64,000 bases of DNA. It comes from Rhodoferax saidenbachensis (GTDB lineage: Bacteria; Pseudomonadota; Gammaproteobacteria; Burkholderiales; Burkholderiaceae_C). The notes under the pieces are model-generated. The model did no database searches. It was not told where the DNA came from and saw only the letters and a list, made by a program, of their open reading frames with translations. Within the stretch, counting starts at the first letter, position 1, and every line of letters starts with the position of its first letter. The stretch is taken from NCBI RefSeq assembly GCF_001955715.1, contig NZ_CP019239.1:1488001-1552000 (forward strand), in the 5' to 3' direction. A program made the position numbers and the translations under genes. Below, piece after piece: positions 56,118 to 64,000 of this stretch.

Positions 56118-59100
56118 ATGAATGCCGCAATATCCCATGGCAGCGCAGCCTTCGAACACAACGGCCAGCTGGTCGCGCGCCAGCGTTTCTACGAGATTGC
56201 TTGTGACCCGCGGCGCAGCGTGGCGGTGGAGGCCTGTGCCGGTGCCGGCAAGACCTGGATGCTGGTCTCGCGTATGGTGCGGGCGCTACTCGAAGGCGCT
56301 GCGCCGCAGGAAATCCTGGCCATCACGTTCACCAAAAAGGCCGCTGGCGAAATGCGCCAGCGCCTGCAGGAATGGCTGCACAGTTATGCGCAGGCCGATG
56401 ACGCGACGCTGCGTGAAGCCCTGCTGCAACGCGGCCTCCTGACGGAACCCACCGCTGAACAATTGCAGACCCTGCGTGGCCTGCATGCGCAACTGTTGAA
56501 CAGTGGCCGCCCGGTGCAGATACGCACCTTCCACAGCTGGTTTGCCGCCTTGTTGCGCAGTGCGCCGCTGGCTGTATTGCATGAGCTGGGCCTGCCCACG
56601 CAGTACGAGCTGTTGGAGAACGATGCCCAGGCTGTGGCGCAGGTGTGGCGGCGTTTCCAGACCCGTGTGGTGCAGGACGCCGCCGCGAAAGCCGACTACC
56701 TGGACGCGGTGACCGCCTTTGGTCGCCACCAGACGCACAAGGCGCTGGAAGCAGCGTTGTCCAAGCGCACCGAATTTGCGCTGGCCGATGCCCATGGCGT
56801 GGTGGCTACATCGGTGCGTCATTTTGCCGAGCAGTTCCCGGCCTTTAAGGGTTTGCAGGCGCCACTGGACCGGCTGGCCCAACCCGCGGTGCAGCAACTC
56901 CTGTGGGACAGCGCGCGTGCGTTGGGCACGTGCACGGGTAAGACATGCCTGACAGCCGCCAGTACGCTGGAGCGCGCGCTGACGGATGGCAATGTGACGG
57001 GGAGCATGGACGCCTTGCTCACCAAGTCGGGCACCGCACGCAAGCTGACCGACAAGCTGGTGGATTTGGGCAGCGTACAAGCCGCGCAGGCGCTGCTGCT
57101 GGAGGTGCAGCAGGCACAGGACCAGCACCAGGCCTGGCTGCACCAGCAGCGCATGGCACGGCTCGCGCGTGGCCTGCTGGATGACTACGCGGCCCTGAAG
57201 CGCGAGCGCGGCTGGATCGACATGGGCGATCTGGAGCGCGCCGCGCTGGCGCTGATGTCGGACACGGAACTCAGCGGTTGGGTGCAGGAGCGGCTCGACG
57301 CGCGTGTGCGCCATTTGCTGATTGATGAGTTCCAGGACACCAACCCGCTGCAGTGGCAGGCGCTGAGCAGTTGGCTTGCGTCCTACGCGGGGGCTGGCAA
57401 TGCACCCAGCGTTTTTATCGTGGGTGACCCCAAGCAAAGTATTTACCGCTTCCGCCGTGCCGAGCCGCAGGTGTTCCGCGCCGCCAAAGCCTTTGTGGTC
57501 GATGGTTTAGGCGGCGATGTGTTGAGCTGCGACCATACGCGCCGCAATGCGCCGCCCATCATCGACCTGGTCAACACCGTAATGCTGCAGGCGCAGGAGG
57601 CCAAAGAGTTTGAGGACTTCCGCGCCCACAGCACTGAATCTTTGGAGCCAGGCCAGGTGCTCAAGCTGCCGCGCATCACGCGCGAGGCCAAGGTGGATGT
57701 ATTGGACGCGGAGCCCGCGTGGCGTGACTCGCTCAGCACGCCGCGCCATGTGGTGGAAGACACCCGTAAAACGCTGGAGTGTCGTCAGGCCGCGCATTGG
57801 CTGGCGCAGCAGCTTGGGCAGGGCAGTGTCAAGCCGCAGGGCATCATGGTGTTGGCCCGCCGACGCGCGCACCTAGGTCTGATGCAGGAGGAACTGGCGA
57901 AGCTGCACATTCCCGCACAGCAGCCCGAGAAAAATGAGCTGGGCGAATGCCCCGAAGTGCAGGACCTGATTGCCTTGATGGACGCACTGGTGTCGCCGCG
58001 CCACGACTTGTCGCTGGCACGCGCGCTCAAGTCGCCTCTGTTTGGTGTGCAGGACAGCGACCTGGTGGCGCTGGTATTGCAGCAGCGCGCCCTGCAGGCT
58101 TCTGCGCCGGTATCTGACGATGTGCCCACAGTTGTGACCTGGCTGCAGGTGTTGCAAGAAGCTGCTGGTCTGCCACCTGCATTGGCCCCGATAGGCGCCA
58201 CGCTCACACGCTGGCAACAATGGCTGGCCACGCTGCCACCGCACGATGCGCTGAGTGCCATCTATGAAGACGGCGACGTGTTGGCCCGTTATGCCGTCGC
58301 CTCTCCGCCGGTACTGCGTGCCAGCGTGTTGGCCAATTTGCGTGCATTGCTGGGCGCTGCCTTGCAGGTGGACGGCGGGCGCTACAGCACCGCGTATGGC
58401 CTGGTGCGCGCGCTGCGTACGGGCGGCATTGCGGCGCCGGTACGGGACCAGGCCAATGCGGTGCGCCTGCTGACCATCCACGGTGCCAAGGGGCTGGAGG
58501 CGCCGCTGGTGCTGGTGCTCGACACCGATGGCGAGGCACCCAAGTCCGAAACCATGGGGGTACTGGTGGACTGGCCGGGCGAGGCCGCGCACCCGCGCCG
58601 TTTTGTGTTTCTGGCCAGCGAATCCAACCCACCCGCCTGCGTGGTCGACACGCTGGCGCTGGAGCAGGCCGCCCGCAGCCGCGAAGAACTCAACGCACTC
58701 TACGTGGCGCTCACGCGCACCCAGCAGACGTTGGTGGTCTCCAGCATGGAACCGCACCGTGAGAACCCCGGCAGCTGGTGGCAGCGCCTGCATGCCCATG
58801 CGCAGGATGCGGTTTGGCCCTTGGGGCGTGATGAGGATTCCGTTCCCCCCGGGCCTGTTGAGAAGCAGAGTGGCCATGAGGCCATCACCCTGAAAATAGT
58901 GCCAAAACGGGCTCTAGCCCCTGTGGATATTGCGCAAGCAGCTACTGATTCAATAGCAAAAACAAGCGGTGCTCTGGCCGTTGCAGTGCCCGACAGCCTG
59001 GATTCCCGGATTGGCCAGGCCATGCACCGCCTGCTGGAATGTGTGCAACCCGCTTCCGTGGTGAGCACAGCGCCCTGGTCGGCCGCGCAGATGGCCCGTG

Positions 59101-59458
59101 TGGCGCAAACCTTTGCGCTGGACGAAAGCCAGACCCGGCAAGCTGCCCAGATGGCGCAGGCCATTCTGCAAGGCGAGGGCGCCTGGGTGTGGGATGTGGG
59201 CCAGCTCGCCTGGCACGCCAACGAGGTGCCGCTGGCGCAGGGCGGACGTTTGCTGCGCATGGACCGCCTGGTGCAGCACCGCGAAAGCGGCGATTGGTGG
59301 GTGCTGGACTACAAATCCACCGCCAGCCCGCAGGACCAGCCCGACTTGTGTGGTCAACTCCACGCCTACCGCGCAGCGGTGGCCCTGGCTTATCCAGGGC
59401 AAACCGTGCGCGCCGCGTTTTTGACGCCGCAAGGCCGACTGATTGAATTGACTGCTGA

Positions 59459-59462
<4 letters not shown>
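56118..59462 (+). CDS. addA: AddA-like UvrD-type helicase-nuclease
   Basis: A 1114-residue SF1A helicase with a C-terminal nuclease. Walker A is ACAGAGKTWM (near 39-48), followed by ITFTKKAAGEMRQRL, motif II DEFQDTNPLQWQ, QSIYRFRRAEP, the later HGAKGLEAPLVL and ALTRTQQTLVV. The nuclease motif near the end is WWVLDYKSTAS. Residues about 931-946 (ALAPVDIAQAATDSIA) come from the dispersed repeat, in the linker between helicase and nuclease domains. It overlaps the next gene by four bases. Confidence 0.9.
58905..58958 (+). repeat. Dispersed ~50-bp repeat inside addA
   Basis: The copy closest to consensus: GGGCTCTAGCCCCTGTGGAT, then ATTGCGCAAGCAGCTACTG and ATTCAATAG. It is read in frame as ALAPVDIAQAATDSIA. 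Confidence 0.88.
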
Positions 59463-60751
<1,289 letters not shown>

Positions 60752-60827
60752 AGCGCAGGATTTGCGGGCTTTTCCCGCGGAAGTTACTGGTTTAAAACGG
60801 CTGCGCAGTGGAACGCATAGTGGAACA

Positions 60828-61424
60828 ATGGGGGGCATGAAGACCCTCGTCCACAAGCACTGCGTTGCTCTCGCCCTCATGGGGTTGCTGACGCTGCCCG
60901 CCTGGGCCCAATTGCCGAAGCGTGACCTGACCGTAGAACTGCGCCAGGTCGAGGACACTGACACCAGTGGCTACAGCGCCAGCACCCAACCCAGCCGCCC
61001 GGGCCTGGTGCCCCAGCAGGTACTGGTGCGCAATGGGGAAAAAGCCAGCCTGCGCATCAGCCAGTCTTTGCCCCTGCAGTGGGTGCAATCCGTGCAGTCC
61101 GGCGGTGCAAACAGTGGCGCCGGTGTCACCAACGCCCTGATCTGGATGGACGCGGGCCAAAACATCACCCTCACCCCGCGCTGGCCCGGCGGCAAGTCGC
61201 CCGTCACGGTGGAGGTGGAAGTGCAGACCTCCGACGTGGAAGACCGCAAGGGAAGTGATTTGCCCGCCCAGTCGCGCAGCCAGGTGGCCACCACAGTGAC
61301 CGCGCCATTGGAATATTGGGTGGTGATTGCAACGTCAGGCCAAAGCCCGGTGGCGGGCAGCTACAGCAGTGCGCCCAGCCGTGCGGCGCGGCGCCTGCTA
61401 CAGATTCGGGTCTCTGCCGATTGA
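60828..61424 (+). CDS. Secreted protein of unknown function
   Basis: About 196-198 residues, with a clear signal peptide ending LPAWAQ. The mature part has beta-rich alternation (LTVELRQVEDTDTSGY, GEKASLRISQSLPLQWV, LTPRWPGGKSPVTVEVEVQT) and no cysteines or known catalytic motif. The start is ATG 60828 or 60837; the first has GGA at usable distance. I do not recognise a family. It converges on the ffs RNA gene. Confidence 0.72.
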   Translation: MGGMKTLVHKHCVALALMGLLTLPAWAQLPKRDLTVELRQVEDTDTSGYSASTQPSRPGLVPQQVLVRNGEKASLRISQSLPLQWVQSVQSGGANSGAGVTNALIWMDAGQNITLTPRWPGGKSPVTVEVEVQTSDVEDRKGSDLPAQSRSQVATTVTAPLEYWVVIATSGQSPVAGSYSSAPSRAARRLLQIRVSAD

Positions 61425-61459
61425 AGGCGAGCCCGACAGCAGAATGCGCAAAGAATGGG

Positions 61460-61560
61460 GGTTGACGAGCCTTACCCCGGCACTAAGTCCACAGTTAGGG
61501 CTGCTTGGTTCCCCACCTGACCCGGTTGGCCGCTTCCTCATGCGAGGAGGCCCGTCAGCC
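61460..61560 (-). ncRNA. ffs: Signal recognition particle RNA (4.5S)
   Basis: About 100 nt. The ends pair perfectly: GACGGGCCU with AGGCUCGUC. The domain IV core is GGGTCAGGTGGGGAACCAAG, then CAGCC: the asymmetric AGGU / AAGCAG loop and a GGAA tetraloop. The closing pairs are GG-CC where E. coli has CC-GG, a compensatory swap that supports the RNA. A TACAAT box lies just upstream on the minus strand. Location next to dnaX is typical. Confidence 0.9.
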
Positions 61561-61563
61561 GTT

Positions 61564-61575
61564 ATTGTAGTGGCT
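61564..61575 (-). promoter_or_regulatory. Putative -10 region of ffs
   Basis: The minus strand has CCACTACAATAAC, with TACAAT about seven bases before the likely RNA start GGCTGACGGG. The -35 region is not clear. Confidence 0.55.
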
Positions 61576-61597
61576 TCAAAGTCCCTTGCCTGAACAG

Positions 61598-62989
61598 ATG
61601 CCCGCGCTGAATACACTTTCTGTGGAGGCGCTCTTTGACCAGGGCAACCAGGCCATGGCCGAGGGCGACAACGCGCTGGCAGAGGCCTGTTTTCGCACCG
61701 CGCTGCAGTTGGCGCCCGATACTGCAGAGATACACGCCAATCTGGCATTTTTGCTGGATGCTTCTGGCGATGTGGCGCAGGCCGAAGCCTGTTACCAGCG
61801 TGCCATTGCCTGCAACCCGGACATTGCGCAAATCCATCTGAACCTGGGCAGTTTGCTGACCGTGCAAAAGCGGCTGATGGAGGCGGAGGCCGCTTTCACC
61901 CGCGCCATCACGCTGGAGCCGGATGTGGCCGGGGGCTGGTCCAACCTGGGTGGTCTGTATTCGGGCATGCAACGCAACGCTGAGGCCGAGCTTTGCTGTC
62001 GGCAGGCCTTGTTACGTGACCCGCAGCATGCCAAGGCGCGTTTCAACCTGGCCTGTGTGTTGCTGCGCCAGGGTCGGCTGGAAGAGGGCTGGGTCTGCCT
62101 TGAGGCTCGGGACTGGTATGCACCACTGCAGGCGCATCTGGATATTCCGCGCTGGCAGGGCGAGCCACTGACGGGCAAATCCATCCTGATCGGTCTGGAG
62201 GCCGGGCAGGGGGACATGATCCAGTTCGCCCGTTATGCCGCACTGCTCAAAAGCCGTGGTGCCGCGCGGGTCACGCTGTTGTGCCACGCCTCGCTCAAGA
62301 CGCTGTTTACCAGTTTGCAAGGGGTGGATGAGGTTCTGGCGTTTGACGAGGCCATTCCCCGCACGGGCTGGGATTGCTGGACGCCGGCGATCAGCATTCC
62401 GCTGCACTGCGCCACACGGATAGATGCGATTCCTGCATCACTTCCGTATCTCCATGCAGCACCAGAATTGATGGCCCAGTGGCGGGCGCGGTTGCCTGCA
62501 CAGGGTTTGCGCGTGGGGCTGGTGTGGAAGGGCAACCCGAGGTTTGAAAATGACTTCGACCGTTCGCTGCAAGGTCTGCATATGTTGGCGCCGCTGACGC
62601 AGGTGGAGGGGGTGTCTTTCATCAGCCTGCAAAAAGGGCAGGGCGAAGAAGAGGCGCTGTGCCCTCCTACTGGTTTTGATGTATTGCCGCTGGGTTCGCA
62701 GTTGGCCGATTTTGCAGACACGGCGGCCGTTGTCGCGCAACTGGACCTGGTGATATCCGTGGACACGGCCGTGGCGCATCTGGCGGGGGCCTTGAACAAA
62801 CCGGTGTGGCTGCTGCTGCCGTACTACAAGACCGACTGGCGCTGGCTGCAAGATCGCACGGATTCGCTCTGGTACCCAGGCTGCATGCGGCTGTTTCGTC
62901 AGTCTGCTAGTGAAAACTGGGCTCCGGTGGTGGAAGAGGTACGAGTGGCACTTCAGGCAACGCTGAACAGGCCCCTCCGTTCGGGCTGA
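61598..62989 (+). CDS. TPR protein fused to a GT9-like glycosyltransferase domain
   Basis: A 463-residue protein. The N-terminal ~180 residues are tetratricopeptide repeats (for example AEIHANLAFLLDASGDVAQA and the next repeat AQIHLNLGSLL). The C-terminal ~280 residues resemble the heptosyltransferase (GT9) fold, with GLVWKGNPRFENDFDRSL and the end motif DLVISVDTAVAHLAGALNKP. The acceptor is unknown; a protein or glycan target is possible. ATG 61598 is preferred to TTG 61586. The last codons and the stop are inside a REP element. Confidence 0.8.
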   Translation: MPALNTLSVEALFDQGNQAMAEGDNALAEACFRTALQLAPDTAEIHANLAFLLDASGDVAQAEACYQRAIACNPDIAQIHLNLGSLLTVQKRLMEAEAAFTRAITLEPDVAGGWSNLGGLYSGMQRNAEAELCCRQALLRDPQHAKARFNLACVLLRQGRLEEGWVCLEARDWYAPLQAHLDIPRWQGEPLTGKSILIGLEAGQGDMIQFARYAALLKSRGAARVTLLCHASLKTLFTSLQGVDEVLAFDEAIPRTGWDCWTPAISIPLHCATRIDAIPASLPYLHAAPELMAQWRARLPAQGLRVGLVWKGNPRFENDFDRSLQGLHMLAPLTQVEGVSFISLQKGQGEEEALCPPTGFDVLPLGSQLADFADTAAVVAQLDLVISVDTAVAHLAGALNKPVWLLLPYYKTDWRWLQDRTDSLWYPGCMRLFRQSASENWAPVVEEVRVALQATLNRPLRSG

Positions 62990-63080
62990 GCCTGTCGAAG
63001 CCTTCTATAAGTCCTTGATTTGTGCGTGGGGCGTTTCGCCCTTCGACACGCTCAGGACAGGCCAAGCTCAACGCGAACGG
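62977..63080. repeat. REP-type element downstream of the TPR-GT9 gene
   Basis: The left arm CCGTTCGGGCTGAGCCTGTC plus GAAG matches the 56048 element. The right arm CCCTTCGACACGCTCAGGAC..GCGAACGG is interrupted by extra bases. The TGA in CGGGCTGAGCC is the stop of the upstream gene, so the element supplies the C-terminal RPLRSG and the stop codon. Confidence 0.78.
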
Positions 63081-63139
63081 ACTTAATCAGCAGAGCCTTA
63101 AGGAATCCAGCAACACTCCAGCACCGTAGAATCAGAGCC

Positions 63140-64000
63140 ATGTCTTACCTCGTGCTCGCCCGCAAGTACCGTCCGCGCAATTTCACCGAAATGGTGGGGC
63201 AGGACCATGTGGTGCAAGCCCTCTCCAACGCGCTGACCACCCAGCGCCTGCACCATGCCTACCTGTTCACCGGGACGCGCGGCGTGGGCAAGACCACGGT
63301 GTCGCGTATTTTGGCCAAGTCGCTCAACTGCCAGGGTGTCGATGGCAATGGTGGAATCACCGCTACCCCTTGTGGTGTATGCCAGGCCTGCTCTGATATT
63401 GATAGCGGTCGCTTTGTCGACTACACCGAGCTGGATGCCGCATCGAACCGCGGCGTGGACGAAGTGCAGGCGCTCTTGGAGCAGGCGGTCTACAAGCCGG
63501 TGCAGGGGCGTTTCAAGGTCTTCATGATCGACGAGGTGCACATGCTCACCAACACGGCGTTCAACGCCATGTTGAAAACGCTGGAAGAGCCGCCCGAGTA
63601 TTTGAAATTTGTGTTGGCCACGACCGATCCGCAAAAGGTGCCGGTCACCGTTTTGAGCCGTTGCCTGCAGTTCAACCTGCGGCCCATGGCGCCCGAGACC
63701 ATCCGTGAACACCTGACCAAGGTGCTGGAGGTGGAAAACGTGCAGGCGGAAACCCAGGCGCTGCGCCTGCTGGCCCGTGCGGCGCGCGGTTCCATGCGTG
63801 ATGCCTTGAGTCTCACCGACCAGGCCATCGCCTTTGGCTCCGGCCAGTTGCAGGAGGCCACGGTGCGCCAGATGCTGGGCAGTGTGGACCGCTCCTACGT
63901 GTTCCGCCTGATCGAAGCGCTGGCTACGGGTGATGGAAAAACCGTAGTGGAAACCTGCGAAACGCTGCGCCTCAATGGCCTGAGCGCTGCGTCCACACTG
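63140..64000 (+). CDS. dnaX: DNA polymerase III subunit gamma/tau, N-terminal part
   Basis: The clamp-loader ATPase, open to the window end (287 codons shown). It begins MSYLVLARKYRPRNFTEMVG. Walker A is GTRGVGKT at 45-52; the zinc cysteines are Cys64, Cys78, Cys81 and Cys84; Walker B is VFMIDEVHML; the SRC motif is VLSRCLQF; and LTDQAIAFGSG follows. Any frameshift site for the short gamma form lies beyond this window. Confidence 0.97.
   Translation, partial: MSYLVLARKYRPRNFTEMVGQDHVVQALSNALTTQRLHHAYLFTGTRGVGKTTVSRILAKSLNCQGVDGNGGITATPCGVCQACSDIDSGRFVDYTELDAASNRGVDEVQALLEQAVYKPVQGRFKVFMIDEVHMLTNTAFNAMLKTLEEPPEYLKFVLATTDPQKVPVTVLSRCLQFNLRPMAPETIREHLTKVLEVENVQAETQALRLLARAARGSMRDALSLTDQAIAFGSGQLQEATVRQMLGSVDRSYVFRLIEALATGDGKTVVETCETLRLNGLSAASTL

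Noticed and set aside
63389..63415. Another copy of the dispersed repeat in dnaX
   Set aside because: Only a few bases match (GATATTGATAGC), and the encoded ACSDIDSGRFVDYTELDAAS is ordinary DnaX sequence.

Overview
The window is a gene-dense chromosomal segment of a betaproteobacterium of the order Burkholderiales, most likely family Comamonadaceae (Rhodoferax/Polaromonas-like). The evidence is the gene order (uppS-cdsA-dxr-rseP-bamA-skp-lpxD-fabZ-lpxA-lpxB-rnhB, carA-lysE-carB-greA, rlmE-ftsH-folP-glmM, rpmE2-rho-trxA-addBA), the protein sequences, and the families of short repeats. The genus is inference. I see no prophage, IS element, CRISPR array, tRNA or rRNA.

Layout: 1-11.5 kb is one long co-oriented run for envelope building: undecaprenyl-PP, CDP-DAG, isoprenoid DXP pathway, RseP, the BAM barrel, Skp and the first steps of lipid A, ending in RNase HII and a SpoU rRNA/tRNA methyltransferase. 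11.6-18.4 kb holds carbamoyl-phosphate synthase (carA, carB) split by a LysE exporter, then greA, a DUF4149 membrane protein and yhbY. 18.4-24.1 kb holds rlmE, ftsH (with a sigma-32-like promoter), folP, glmM and a GNAT enzyme. 24.2-28.4 kb is a minus-strand arsenic-resistance cluster, arsR-aquaporin-arsC-arsH plus arsA, controlled by a perfect palindrome at the arsR start; no ArsB or Acr3 pump is present.

28.5-49.2 kb is the most interesting part. It is a phosphate-stress island: a probable lipid-remodelling operon (OlsB-like acyltransferase, PlcP-like metallophosphoesterase, Agt-like GT4 glycosyltransferase), ppk1, sixA-like, an EAL-CBS-GGDEF protein, ppx, a fasciclin lipoprotein, and pstSCAB-phoU-phoB-phoR. 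I find Pho-box-like sites (7+4+7 direct repeats of CTGTCAT type) in front of the lipid operon, ppk1, the EAL-GGDEF gene, the fasciclin gene, pstS and a 42-residue membrane protein. Together they suggest one PhoB regulon covering phosphate uptake, polyphosphate turnover, replacement of phospholipids by P-free lipids and c-di-GMP signalling.

49.2-64 kb holds a membrane glycosyltransferase-like protein, rpmE2, rho, trxA, an AddB/AddA-type nuclease-helicase pair, a TIGR03862-type flavoprotein, a secreted protein of unknown function, the SRP RNA gene (ffs), a TPR-GT9 protein and the 5' part of dnaX.

Three short-repeat families are scattered through the window. The most unusual is a ~50-bp element present seven times. 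Five copies lie inside genes (lpxB, the SpoU methyltransferase, DUF4149, the ars aquaporin, addA), all in the same orientation and reading frame relative to the host gene, so they add a peptide related to PLAPVDIAQAAT. A sixth copy forms the C-terminus and stop codon of arsA.
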